Under the pieces are notes generated by a model, which was not told the DNA's origin, did no database searches, and saw nothing but the letters and a program-made list of their open reading frames with translations. A DNA stretch of 64,000 nt, taken from assembly GCA_002842045.1 (NCBI GenBank), contig PHBX01000017.1, forward strand, positions 124,001-188,000. Direction: 5' to 3'. Below are positions 26,761 to 34,679 of the stretch, piece by piece. The DNA is from Chloroflexi bacterium HGW-Chloroflexi-3 (GTDB lineage Bacteria > Chloroflexota > Anaerolineae > Anaerolineales > Anaerolineaceae). How positions within the stretch are numbered: position 1 is the first letter of the stretch; each line of letters starts with the position of its first letter. The translations under genes and the position numbers were made by a program.

Positions 26761-26797
26761 ACCCGCTGTCGGGGTTGACAGCGGGTATTTATTTTTT
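26761..26797 (+). terminator. Intrinsic terminator after the YccF gene
   Basis: 10-bp perfect stem ACCCGCTGTC/GACAGCGGGT, 6-base loop, then ATTTATTTTTT. Confidence 0.92.
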
Positions 26798-26880
26798 AAT
26801 CTCTATCTTCCCTACTCATTCACCTGTGATCATGTTATCATCCTGACCATTCATTCGCTCAGATGGACATTGGAGCATTC

Positions 26881-27645
26881 ATGCCACAACTCACACTTCC
26901 CATTCTGCTTATATTATTTGCCGGTGGATTCATGTCCGGCTTTGTTGATTCAATCGCCGGTGGTGGCGGGATTATTTCATTACCCGTCCTCTTGTCGGTT
27001 GGTATTCCCCCTCATTTTGCTTTAGGCACCAATAAATTCCAATCATCATTTGGTAGCCTGACGGCTTCCATCAATTATTACCGTGGAGGGTTGGTCAAAC
27101 TTAAAGATTTAGGCTGGGGTATCCTGTTTACTACAATCGGAGCAACAACTGGCTCACTTTTGATCCAACAATTGCCCCAGACATTACTTCAATATCTCAT
27201 TCCTGTTCTTCTGCTGATCGTCTTCCTGATTATGCTGTTCTCAAAAAATCTTGGTATGAAAGACCAGCTGACAAAAATAAAACCGAAACTTTTTAATTTA
27301 ATATTTGGCCTTTTGATCGGTTTTTATGATGGTTTTTTTGGACCCGGCACCGGAAATTTCTGGGCACTGGCATTTGTCCTACTATTGGGTTTCAATCTGA
27401 AAAAAGCCACCGCGCACACCAAATGGATGAATTTCACCAGCAATATTGTGGCACTCATCTTTTTTGCAATCGGAGGAAAAGTATTGGTGATTCCCGGATT
27501 GATTATGGCTGGAGGACAACTGAGTGGCGCTTTTCTGGGATCCAAACTGGTTTTACGATCCGGTGCAAAATTTATTCGGGCATTCTTTCTGGTGGTGACA
27601 GCTGCTACCATTATTCGATTGACTTATACATCCTTCTTTCAGTAA
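26881..27645 (+). CDS. TSUP-family (TauE/SafE-like) anion exporter
   Basis: 254 residues, about eight helices. The two TSUP repeats are visible: GFVDSIAGGGGIISLPVL (about 20-37) and GFYDGFFGPGTGNFWALA (about 148-165), each with the conserved G-D/G-G-GxG pattern. Members move sulfite, sulfoacetate or other organic anions. The ATG at 26881 is chosen because GGAG lies 7 bases upstream; the ATG at 26863 has none. No sulfur metabolism gene is adjacent, so the substrate is unknown. Confidence 0.88.
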   Translation: MPQLTLPILLILFAGGFMSGFVDSIAGGGGIISLPVLLSVGIPPHFALGTNKFQSSFGSLTASINYYRGGLVKLKDLGWGILFTTIGATTGSLLIQQLPQTLLQYLIPVLLLIVFLIMLFSKNLGMKDQLTKIKPKLFNLIFGLLIGFYDGFFGPGTGNFWALAFVLLLGFNLKKATAHTKWMNFTSNIVALIFFAIGGKVLVIPGLIMAGGQLSGAFLGSKLVLRSGAKFIRAFFLVVTAATIIRLTYTSFFQ

Positions 27646-27790
27646 TAAGTAGAAAATTGCTCATACCCCGTGCATGCAGGTTGAATTTAAAAGTAAAAAA
27701 AGCTAAAATTAGGTAGCGGGAAATTTTTTTCAGCTACTCATTTGATATTACGTCAGTAGTCATTCTTTACCCATATCCTGGAGAAATTTC

Positions 27791-28201
27791 ATGACAACAG
27801 TTAGGGATATTCTTGATCAGAAACAAAGCAGCCTTTGGAGCATTCATCCGAAAGCTTCCATCCTGGACGCCTTGAAAATCATGTCACGCCGTGATGTTGG
27901 CGCATTACCTGTCGTGGATGAAATGGGTCTGGTGGGAATTGTTTCCGAGCGAGACTTCGTGCATGTGATTGCCAAATTGCAACAGTGTGAAATCGACCGT
28001 AAAATCGATCGCTATATGAACAAAAATGTGGTTACCGTTACATCAGACACGACGTTGGAAGAATGCATGTCCATCATGGCATCGAAAAAAGTACGCCATT
28101 TACCGGTGATGGAGAAAAAAGAAATCATTGGGTTAATTTCCTATGGTGATGTCATTCGCACCTTAGTTGCCAGAGCAGAAATTCAGGGGAGTGATTCTTA
28201 A
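27791..28201 (+). CDS. CBS-domain pair protein
   Basis: 136 residues consisting of two CBS motifs: HPKASILDALKIMSRRDVGALPVVDE with GIVSERDFV (about 19-60), and DTTLEECMSIMASKKVRHLPVME with GLISYGDVI (about 86-125). Stand-alone CBS pairs bind adenine nucleotides and regulate partner proteins. It is 40-50 percent alike by eye to the minus-strand CBS protein at 29243-29677, so the two look like nearby paralogues. GGAGAA lies before the ATG at 27791. Confidence 0.93.
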   Translation: MTTVRDILDQKQSSLWSIHPKASILDALKIMSRRDVGALPVVDEMGLVGIVSERDFVHVIAKLQQCEIDRKIDRYMNKNVVTVTSDTTLEECMSIMASKKVRHLPVMEKKEIIGLISYGDVIRTLVARAEIQGSDS

Positions 28202-28382
28202 AAGAATAACGCTCATCATCAACTATCTCTAGCTTTTATACAAGGTTGGGCTATTACTTTTACATTCAATCAGATAAAAAATTTATTCATCTGGTTATAT
28301 TCACTTATTTTAAAATCCAAATCACATTTTTTCTCAATCCTCAATTCTCTTGACCCTCAATTCTAAAAACTCAAATCTAATT

Positions 28383-28454
28383 TAGAAAACAATTTCTAAA
28401 AAATACTTGTAATAGAATATATTTTCTGTTATTATGTATAGAACAATTATTCTA
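28383..28454. promoter_or_regulatory. Promoter with three TAGAA-N6-TTCTA operators
   Basis: Plus-strand promoter: -35 TTGTAA (28407-28412), 17-base spacer, -10 TATTAT (28430-28435). Palindromes TAGAA-N6-TTCTA lie at 28383-28398 (upstream of -35) and 28439-28454 (over +1), and a near copy TAGAA-N6-TTCTG lies at 28413-28428 (in the spacer). Centre spacings are 30 and 26 bases, roughly three and two and a half turns. This looks like tight repression of the small gene that follows. The same palindrome sits at the +1 of a kinase promoter at 48836-48879. Confidence 0.65.
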
Positions 28455-28467
28455 ATACGAGGTTTTT

Positions 28468-28647
28468 ATGAACAAAAAATCATCTTCTCCCCTGTTTACA
28501 TTGATTCTAGGGACATTCTGGATCATCTTAACGATCAATACCACCTTTAATTGGGGCTCAAATGGCACCTTGATATTCTGGTTGGTATTCACAATTCTGA
28601 TTGGATGGTTCGTGATCGCTATTCAGAATCGGATGCGCCGCGCCTGA
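28468..28647 (+). CDS. Small two-helix membrane protein, 59 aa
   Basis: A short open frame: MNKKSSSPLFTLIL at the start, one hydrophobic helix at about 9-26 and a second at about 35-53, and a basic tail QNRMRRA. ACGAGG lies 5-6 bases before the ATG. It has its own promoter with three operators and its own intrinsic terminator, which makes it a real monocistronic gene despite its size. No family is recognised. Predicted topology is two helices with a short Asn/Gly-rich turn (NTTFNWGSNG) between them, both ends in the cytoplasm by the positive-inside rule. It may be a stress-induced membrane peptide, which is speculation from the regulation. Confidence 0.75.
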   Translation: MNKKSSSPLFTLILGTFWIILTINTTFNWGSNGTLIFWLVFTILIGWFVIAIQNRMRRA

Positions 28648-28693
28648 TCTGTCGGCTTCACCTAATCATTCTCCAGGGAAATTAGGCTTAATT

Positions 28694-28718
28694 CCTGCTG
28701 AAATTAGCAGGTTTTTTT
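28694..28718 (+). terminator. Intrinsic terminator of the 59-aa gene
   Basis: Stem CCTGCT/AGCAGG with 6-base loop followed by seven T residues, 47 bases after the stop codon. Confidence 0.88.
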
Positions 28719-28778
28719 GCCTGATTTGTGGTAAAACTAGGTTACAACCATCAGTGCTACCCCATAAGGAGATGTCTT

Positions 28779-29228
28779 GTGAGTGTCGAGTTACGCCCGG
28801 TTACCAAAGCAAACTTCGGATCCGTAATCAATTTAGAAGTCAGCCAGGATCAAGTTAATTTTGTTGCCAGTAATTTATATTCAATTGCCGAATCCAAGGT
28901 ATATCCCGAATGCATCCCGCTGGTTATATATGCCAACGATACACCGGTTGGATTTGTGATGTATGCCTTCGATAATAAAGACGCCAGCTACTGGATTTGC
29001 CGCTTAATGATCGACCGTTATTTTCAGGGGAAAGGTTATGGAAGAGAAGCGATGCAACAGGTCATCCAAGAGATCCGTAAACGTCCCAATATTGATTTCG
29101 TAAAATTGAGCATAAATCCTTATAACCAGGCTGCCGAGAAGATGTATTCTCAATTAGGATTTGTAAAAACTGGTGAAATGGTTGAAGGCGAAGAGGTAAT
29201 GTGTTTGCATTTCGAGCAAAACTCATAA
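28779..29228 (+). CDS. GNAT acetyltransferase (diamine/spermidine-type)
   Basis: 149 residues with a clean GNAT domain: VELRPVTKANFGSVINLEV at the start, the acetyl-CoA motif LMIDRYFQGKGYGREAM (about 85-101) and AEKMYSQLGF near the end. The overall look is that of spermine/spermidine and BltD-like acetyltransferases. The start is a GTG at 28779, placed 7 bases after AAGGAG; a reading from 28728 would cover the ribosome site and add 17 unlike residues. It faces the CBS gene convergently, with 14 bases between. Confidence 0.87.
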   Translation: MSVELRPVTKANFGSVINLEVSQDQVNFVASNLYSIAESKVYPECIPLVIYANDTPVGFVMYAFDNKDASYWICRLMIDRYFQGKGYGREAMQQVIQEIRKRPNIDFVKLSINPYNQAAEKMYSQLGFVKTGEMVEGEEVMCLHFEQNS

Positions 29229-29242
29229 GTTTGTTGGATTGA

Positions 29243-29677
29243 TTACCGGCTTCCAGTGATATATTTTTCCAGATCCTGAATAAGCGTATCTCGATCTTTA
29301 AGCAGGGTACTGACCATATCCCGCATGGAAACAATACCAAGAAACTTCTCATCTTCTGTGACGAGTAGATGTCGAAAGTTACGATTGATCATGATCTGCA
29401 TGCAATCTTCCAGGGGAGTTTCTGAAGGAACAGTGACCACGTTGCGGGTCATGAAAGTGCTGACAGGCATCTCCAAGATTGCTTCGCTCTCTTCCGCCAG
29501 GAAACGGATCATATCACGTTCAGAAATAATGCCCACCAACCCGGTTTCATTCAGTACCGGTAATGCCCCAATCTTTTTTTCAACTAACATATCGATCGCT
29601 GCTCGCATACTGGTGTTCGGTGAGACATAGAAAATTTTGCTTCCTTTCAGATGAATTAATTCTTTTACTTTCAGCAT
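29243..29677 (-). CDS. CBS-domain pair protein
   Basis: 144 residues, two CBS motifs: SPNTSMRAAIDMLVEKKIGALPVLNE with GIISERDMI (about 19-59), and SETPLEDCMQIMINRNFRHLLVTE with GIVSMRDMV (about 84-123). It is closely similar to the CBS protein 1 kb away on the other strand. Presumed adenine-nucleotide sensor with unknown partner. GGAGAGGG lies before the ATG at 29677. It lies next to MgtE, which has its own CBS pair, but the two are separated by a terminator-like hairpin. Confidence 0.93.
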   Translation of the reverse strand: MLKVKELIHLKGSKIFYVSPNTSMRAAIDMLVEKKIGALPVLNETGLVGIISERDMIRFLAEESEAILEMPVSTFMTRNVVTVPSETPLEDCMQIMINRNFRHLLVTEDEKFLGIVSMRDMVSTLLKDRDTLIQDLEKYITGSR

Positions 29678-29880
29678 AAACCCTCTCCTTCACATAACCG
29701 TGGAATAGATTTTATCCATATACCATTATCTTCTCAATTTATCGGGGTGGAGGTGTTTTTGGCGGGTGTTTACCCGACAAAACACACCTGACACCAAAGA
29801 TGAAAAGATACGTAAACCAGTATTCAAAGTGTAGCGAAAATCTGGAGGTTTTCAAGCTTTTATATGAACTTTAAATAGCA

Positions 29881-29916
29881 GAGGGAGCTTCTCCTTATTT
29901 TGAAAGAAGCTCCCTC
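29881..29916 (-). terminator. 11-bp stem-loop after mgtE
   Basis: GAGGGAGCTTC/GAAGCTCCCTC with a 14-base loop. It overlaps no gene and lies 9 bases beyond the mgtE stop. No clear T-run. A second, imperfect hairpin with ACCCG/CGGGT core lies at 29751-29789, in the upstream region of the CBS gene. Confidence 0.55.
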
Positions 29917-29924
29917 CGGACAGG

Positions 29925-31274
29925 TCAAAGACCTATGACCCATTTGGCAATGGTGAAGTAAATTAACAAACCGGTCGCGTCCACAATAGTGCTCATCACC
30001 GGACCAGAGACCACTGTGGGATCAATCTTGAGTTTTGCAGCCAACAGTGGTAAAACAGCTCCGGAGGAATTCGCCCAGATGACAATTACCAGGATGGAGA
30101 CCGCAACCGTAATCGCCACACTCACAGGGGTACCCCAGGTAATGGCACGCACATAAGCAAAGATAGCCATACCCAGACCGAGCATCAAACCGACACGTAA
30201 CTCATGCCAGAGTGAGTGCAAAGCATCCCGAATTTCTATATCACCAATCGCCAGCGCACGAATGATGGTGCTGGTGGTTTGTGCGCCGGCATTTCCGCCT
30301 GTTCCAATCAATAACGGCACAAAATAAGACAGCGAAACAACAGCAGCCAGTTCACTCTCAAACATGCGCATGACCGTCCCTGTGAGGCTCCCGGTGATGA
30401 AGAGTAGCATCAACCAACCGATGCGTTTTTTGGCAATATGCACCGGACCAATCGAAAGGTATGGTTCATCCAAAGGTAAAGCACCACCCAATCGCTGGAA
30501 GTCTTCGGTGGCCTCATCTTCGATGGCGTCAATCACATCGTCGATGGTAATCACACCGATAAGCTTGCGTTCTTCGGTGATAACAGGTAATGCCATCAGA
30601 TCATATTTGGTGATTACTTTGGCAACTTCTTCCTGGTCTGTTCCAGCCGGGACAGCGATGACTTCCGGGTCCATAATCTCTTCCAGAAGGGTATCGGGAT
30701 CCGCAGTAATGAGATCACGTAAACTGACCACACCCGAAAGGACATCATTGCGATCAACAATAAAAAGGTAGTAGATCTCCTCGCGATCAGGCTTGAGGGT
30801 ACGCAGAATATGGATGGCGTCCGCCGCACGCATTCTTCGGCGCAGAACAATGAAGTCCGAGGTCATCAAACCACCCGCACTATCATCCTTGTGAAGCATC
30901 AGGGGACGAATCTCATCTGAATTATCTAATCCTGCCAGAATGATCTCTGCCTGGGCATCGGAAATATCACCTAATAAGTCTGCCGCTTCATCGGGTTCCA
31001 TTTCGTCAACGATGCGGATGGCACTTGCTGAATCGAGAGCGCTGACCAGGTCAGCAGCGTCCCTGTCTTCCATCTCTTCCAGAATGTCTGCTGATACAGA
31101 AGGATTCAGGTATGGCAATAGCGTGATCTTATCTTCATCTTCCAATTCATAGAAGATGTCCGCCTGATCAGGCGTGCGTAATGCTTCCAGCACAGACATG
31201 GCTGCATTGACATCATTTTTTTCCAGCGCAGATTCGATCTGCGCCAGAATTGTATCGGTATTTATTTTCAGCAT
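29925..31274 (-). CDS. mgtE: MgtE-type magnesium transporter
   Basis: 449 residues. An N-terminal helical domain (about 1-120, with NPSVSADILEEMEDRDAADLV) is followed by two CBS domains (about 125-250) and five membrane helices (about 285-449, including GTGGNAGAQTTSTIIRALA). This is the full MgtE layout: a Mg2+ channel gated by Mg2+ binding to the N and CBS domains. The ATG at 31274 follows AGGAGG by 7 bases. The frame stays open another 25 codons to ATGs at 31340 and 31349, so a longer form is possible, but those starts have a poorly placed or no ribosome site. Confidence 0.95.
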   Translation of the reverse strand: MLKINTDTILAQIESALEKNDVNAAMSVLEALRTPDQADIFYELEDEDKITLLPYLNPSVSADILEEMEDRDAADLVSALDSASAIRIVDEMEPDEAADLLGDISDAQAEIILAGLDNSDEIRPLMLHKDDSAGGLMTSDFIVLRRRMRAADAIHILRTLKPDREEIYYLFIVDRNDVLSGVVSLRDLITADPDTLLEEIMDPEVIAVPAGTDQEEVAKVITKYDLMALPVITEERKLIGVITIDDVIDAIEDEATEDFQRLGGALPLDEPYLSIGPVHIAKKRIGWLMLLFITGSLTGTVMRMFESELAAVVSLSYFVPLLIGTGGNAGAQTTSTIIRALAIGDIEIRDALHSLWHELRVGLMLGLGMAIFAYVRAITWGTPVSVAITVAVSILVIVIWANSSGAVLPLLAAKLKIDPTVVSGPVMSTIVDATGLLIYFTIAKWVIGL

Positions 31275-31330
31275 CGATACACCTCCTGGGTGATTTACCC
31301 TGGAGGGTTCCCGCTCAGCGGGAGGTTGTT
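31275..31330 (-). promoter_or_regulatory. Ribosome-site-masking hairpin before mgtE
   Basis: On the minus strand CCTCC-A-GGGT pairs with ACCC-A-GGAGG around a 5-base loop, burying the mgtE Shine-Dalgarno GGAGG. Just upstream CCCGCT/AGCGGG forms another stem that begins with an alternative CCTCC. This could allow a switch of translation. It is not the known M-box magnesium riboswitch. If translation really begins at 31340 or 31349, the structure lies inside the coding region and this reading fails. Confidence 0.4.
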
Positions 31331-31444
31331 GCTCGTCCATGATCTCCATTCACAAATTTGTTAAATTTATTTATAACAAAGTAATTATAAGTCAGAAAAT
31401 TTCCTTTGTAAACTAATTCACCCGGTACTGATTCACCTGGTAAT

Positions 31445-31513
31445 CCTTAATAGCTGACGGCTCATCGCTAACCATTGTCAGCCGTGAGCTGTCAGCCGTT
31501 AACGGTGAGCTAT
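31445..31513. repeat. Intergenic 7-base-periodic repeat (GTCAGCC/GTGAGCT type)
   Basis: Units such as AGCTGAC, GGCTCAT, CGCTAAC, GTCAGCC, GTGAGCT, GTCAGCC, GTTAACG and GTGAGCT follow each other with a period of seven and mutual complementarity, so the region can also form hairpins. It lies between mgtE and the aminotransferase gene. Similar short-period patches with other units occur elsewhere in the window. Confidence 0.6.
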
Positions 31514-31516
31514 CAC

Positions 31517-32680
31517 TTACAGCCTATTCACAAACCGCTCTATCCTCGTAATAGCCTGTTCCAATTTCTCAAACGAAGTAGCATAAGAACAACGGCAGAA
31601 TCCCTCACCACCTACACCAAAAGCCGAACCGGGCACGATCGCAACCCGTTCTTCATTCAGCAAACGCTCTGCAAATTCTTCGTCATTCAGACCGGTGACA
31701 CCCACTTTTGGAAATGCATAGAAAGCTCCTTTGGGCTCAAACGTGGGTAAACCAATGCGATTAAATTCAGCAACCACAAATCTCCGGCGGCGGTCATACT
31801 CCTCCACCATCATTTGCACAGCTTCATCCACATCCGCCAGCGCTTCAACCGCGGCGATTTGAGCGATTGTGGGTGAAGACATGACAGTATACTGGTGGAT
31901 GCGAATTAATCCTCCAATTAATGAAGCGGGTCCCAATGCATACCCGATGCGCCAACCGGTCATGGCATAATCTTTCGAGAAGCCACCTAATAGCAAGGTG
32001 CGCTCTTTCATTCCCGGCAACGTCGGGAAGCAAACATGTTTGTGTCCACTATAGACCAGACGGTCATAGATTTCATCCGAGATTACGATGAGATCATATT
32101 TTTCTGCGATGCGAGCAATTTCCACCAGACGATCATAGGTCGCAACCGCCCCGGTAGGATTGTTGGGGAAACCCAACAGAATCGCCCGGGTACGAGGTGT
32201 TATAGCAGCTTCGATCGCTGCTGGATCAACATCAAAATTATCTTCCATTCGGCAGGGGATTTCAACCGGAATTCCATCTGCCAGTATCACCTGCGCCTGA
32301 TAGGAGACAAAACATGGTGTGGGGATGATGACTTCATCACCAGCATTGACCAGAGCAGTGGCTGCCAGATAGAGTGCTTCTGATCCACCCACAGTGATAA
32401 TTGCTTCATTTTTTGGATCATACTGAATTCCGTAAAGCATTTGCAGGTGAGCCGTGAGTTTCTCGCGCAGTTCAGGAATGCCAGCGTTGGACGTGTAATG
32501 GGTATGTCCTTCTTTAAGAGCGCGGATCCCGGCCTGAATAACACTGGGCGGGGAATCGAAATCCGGTTCTCCAATCCCTAATGAAATCACATTCTCCATA
32601 GTGGCGGCAATATCAAAGAATTTCCGAATCCCTGAAGGTTTCAGGCCAGCGACACGTTGCGAGAAATAGGATGGTTTCAT
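31517..32680 (-). CDS. PLP-dependent class I/II aminotransferase
   Basis: 387 residues, normal for the AspC/PatA-like group. Visible landmarks are SLGIGEPDFDSP (about 34-45), YTSNAGIPELREKL (about 61-74), NNPTGA (about 167), SDEIYDRLVYSG and the PLP-lysine motif GGFSKDYAMTGWRIGYA (Lys about 230), plus the C-terminal RCSYA arginine that binds the substrate carboxylate. It transfers amino groups between an amino acid and a 2-oxoacid; the substrate is not fixed by sequence. AGGAG lies before the ATG at 32680. It is 41 bases from the nucleotidyltransferase gene upstream, so these may share a message. Confidence 0.93.
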   Translation of the reverse strand: MKPSYFSQRVAGLKPSGIRKFFDIAATMENVISLGIGEPDFDSPPSVIQAGIRALKEGHTHYTSNAGIPELREKLTAHLQMLYGIQYDPKNEAIITVGGSEALYLAATALVNAGDEVIIPTPCFVSYQAQVILADGIPVEIPCRMEDNFDVDPAAIEAAITPRTRAILLGFPNNPTGAVATYDRLVEIARIAEKYDLIVISDEIYDRLVYSGHKHVCFPTLPGMKERTLLLGGFSKDYAMTGWRIGYALGPASLIGGLIRIHQYTVMSSPTIAQIAAVEALADVDEAVQMMVEEYDRRRRFVVAEFNRIGLPTFEPKGAFYAFPKVGVTGLNDEEFAERLLNEERVAIVPGSAFGVGGEGFCRCSYATSFEKLEQAITRIERFVNRL

Positions 32681-32720
32681 GAAGTCTCCTTTATATCTAT
32701 GTAGTAATGATCCAGATTGT

Positions 32721-33731
32721 CTAGATTGTTACGGATGAGTTATCACCCACATTGAGATTGGTCGAATGACCGTGAACACGAACCTGTTTGCCAAGAATGG
32801 AATCTTCCAATATGGATTGGTTTACCTCCACCTCGCTTTCCAGGATACAATTTCGCAGGATGGCATTATCAATTTTGCAATCTGCTGCAATGGAAACATG
32901 CGGGCCGATAACAGCAGATTTGATCACAGCGCTGGGATGAATATACACCGGTGGAACAATGGTGAGATGCTCACTCTGGCACTCGCCACTATTGGCGTTG
33001 CCATGATCCAGCAGAAAGCGATTGGTATCCAGCAACGCCGCCGGAATTCCCGCATCCAACCAGACATTAATGCGCTGGACGCGCATCTGTACGCCGCTGC
33101 CCAGCATCAGGTTGACTGCATCTGCCAGAAAGTATTCATTCTTTAAGGTAATATTACGCTGCATTTGCTCTTCGATGGCATTAATCAATTGGCTGCCATT
33201 GGAAAAATAATAGAAACCCACCATCGCAAGATTGTTCTCGATGCTATCTGGTTTCTCCACCAGTTTCACAACCGTGTCGTCACCGTTAATCACTGCTACC
33301 CCAAAACGGCGTGGATCAGGGACTGGTTTGACCCACACACCTGATTGGAGTTTTTTGTCACGCAAAACAGTCAGGTCAGTCTGGATTAATGTATCCGAGA
33401 ATGTCATTAACATGGGATTGTCTCTAAGGTGCTCGCGTGCCTGGTAAAGCGCATGCGACTGCCCAAGCATCTCTGTCTGCAAAACAAAGTGAAAGATTTT
33501 TTGCGGATGATATTTCCGCATATGGGCTTCGACCTGTTCCTGCTGGTTGGGACCAACAATGAAGATAAATTCAGGGTCAAAGATTTCGGGCAATGTATCA
33601 AATTGTCCGAGCACATAATCGAAGAAGGTTTTGCCAGCAACAGAGATTAGCGGTTTGGGTTTACTCCAGGTATGCGGGCGCATACGTGAACCCAGACCCG
33701 CCATGGGAATAGCAATTTTTATTTTTGTCAA
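32721..33731 (-). CDS. Sugar-phosphate nucleotidyltransferase with left-handed beta-helix
   Basis: 336 residues. The N-terminal Rossmann-like domain has the nucleotide loop PMAGLGSRMRPHTWSKPKPL (about 9-28). The C-terminal part (about 250-336) shows hexapeptide-like repeats (VYIHPSAVIKSAVIGPHVSIAA, then CILESEVEVNQSILEDSILG). The combination is that of UTP/dTTP/GTP sugar-1-phosphate transferases that make activated sugars for envelope polymers. The start is TTG at 33731, placed 5 bases after GGAGG. The sugar is not evident. Confidence 0.88.
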   Translation of the reverse strand: MTKIKIAIPMAGLGSRMRPHTWSKPKPLISVAGKTFFDYVLGQFDTLPEIFDPEFIFIVGPNQQEQVEAHMRKYHPQKIFHFVLQTEMLGQSHALYQAREHLRDNPMLMTFSDTLIQTDLTVLRDKKLQSGVWVKPVPDPRRFGVAVINGDDTVVKLVEKPDSIENNLAMVGFYYFSNGSQLINAIEEQMQRNITLKNEYFLADAVNLMLGSGVQMRVQRINVWLDAGIPAALLDTNRFLLDHGNANSGECQSEHLTIVPPVYIHPSAVIKSAVIGPHVSIAADCKIDNAILRNCILESEVEVNQSILEDSILGKQVRVHGHSTNLNVGDNSSVTI

Positions 33732-33835
33732 AAGTTCCTCCCAGGGATTGGTATAGCCTTATTGTATCAAAGTAATGTGAGAATATGCTATTGTAAGGTT
33801 ACCGTGATTGGTGTTATTTTTGTTATGAAAAAGAG

Positions 33836-33882
33836 AAAGTGCGCAAAGGAAACGCAAAGGGAGCAAAGGCGCAGAGGGTAAG
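33836..33882. repeat. Degenerate GCAAAGG-type intergenic repeat
   Basis: Four spaced copies of CGCAAAGG/AGCAAAGG/CGCAGAGG within about 45 bases, upstream of the 204-aa gene. It is one of several unrelated short-unit repeat patches in the intergenic DNA of this window. Confidence 0.6.
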
Positions 33883-33969
33883 AAAAAAATCTTAGCACCC
33901 TTTCATCCCAGATTGATTTCAATCCATTTTTCCTGTATAGTTATGCAAAAACATGAGGGATTAGAACCC

Positions 33970-34584
33970 ATGACCATTGAAATGTTGCTAAATGATCCGG
34001 TGAATAGTTATCTGATCTTCATTCTTGGAAGAAACTCTGATGTTGTCATCGGGGTTCCACATCATGCTCCACTGGGTGTTCAGGATTTACCTTGCGAAAG
34101 CCATCCAACTTCCGATGAGAATACCGGATTCATTGGTTATCATCTGGCTCAAATGTTGGATTGTCCCTGTTTGATTGCTGGAAATTATTTCATTGACCCA
34201 AATAAATACAAAAGCAGTGATTATTTCAAGAAAATTGAAGAAATTTCTCCAAAGTTCCTGATTGAAATCCACGGTCACGCTGGTCAATCCGCATATTTTG
34301 ATATTGAAATCTCCGCAGGCTCGCTGGATAAGTCCACTCTATCTGAGAAATTTGCTGACCAGCTATCCAGCGAATTTTCTAAACATCCATCGTTACGCAA
34401 CTACACCATTAGCGGTAATTTTGTTCAAATTCACTTCAGAGCCACCAAATCTCTGACGATCAATACTGATCAATGGACAGCTTTCCATATTGAACTTCCA
34501 CAAAAATTGAGAGAAGACCAGCATCAATATAATCAATTATGTGAAAGTTTGGAAAAAATAGTGCGTGTGTTGTTGAGTTCCTGA
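33970..34584 (+). CDS. Hypothetical protein, N-formylglutamate amidohydrolase-like features
   Basis: 204 residues, soluble. VVIGVPHHAP (about 26-35), SDENTGFIGYHLAQ (about 49-62) and FLIEIHGHAG (about 95-104) resemble the metal-site segments of N-formylglutamate amidohydrolase and related peptidase-like hydrolases (His, Glu and His in the same order), but the protein is short and I am not sure of the family. The start is uncertain: the ATG at 33970 is used; ATGs at 33943 and 33952 are also in reach, and GAGGGA lies 12 bases upstream of 33970. A lone gene before the Na+/H+ antiporter. Confidence 0.55.
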   Translation: MTIEMLLNDPVNSYLIFILGRNSDVVIGVPHHAPLGVQDLPCESHPTSDENTGFIGYHLAQMLDCPCLIAGNYFIDPNKYKSSDYFKKIEEISPKFLIEIHGHAGQSAYFDIEISAGSLDKSTLSEKFADQLSSEFSKHPSLRNYTISGNFVQIHFRATKSLTINTDQWTAFHIELPQKLREDQHQYNQLCESLEKIVRVLLSS

Positions 34585-34609
34585 GTTTTTTTGAATCCGG
34601 AAACCTGAA

Positions 34610-34640
34610 GCCTGAATTCTCAATCCTCAATCCTCAACAA
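34610..34640. repeat. CTCAATC heptamer repeat
   Basis: Tandem 7-base units CTCAATC-CTCAATC-CTCAACA just before the antiporter gene, with related text (CTCAATC, CTCAATT) at 28334-28366. Confidence 0.6.
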
Positions 34641-34679
34641 TCATTCCTACAATAGTATAATTAATTATCAAGTGATCCT

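Noticed and set aside
31445..31513. CRISPR array or REP element
   Set aside because: Units are only about seven bases, without spacers; it fits a slippage-type short repeat.
31275..31516. M-box magnesium riboswitch before mgtE
   Set aside because: The conserved M-box segments are missing; only the local ribosome-site hairpin is seen.
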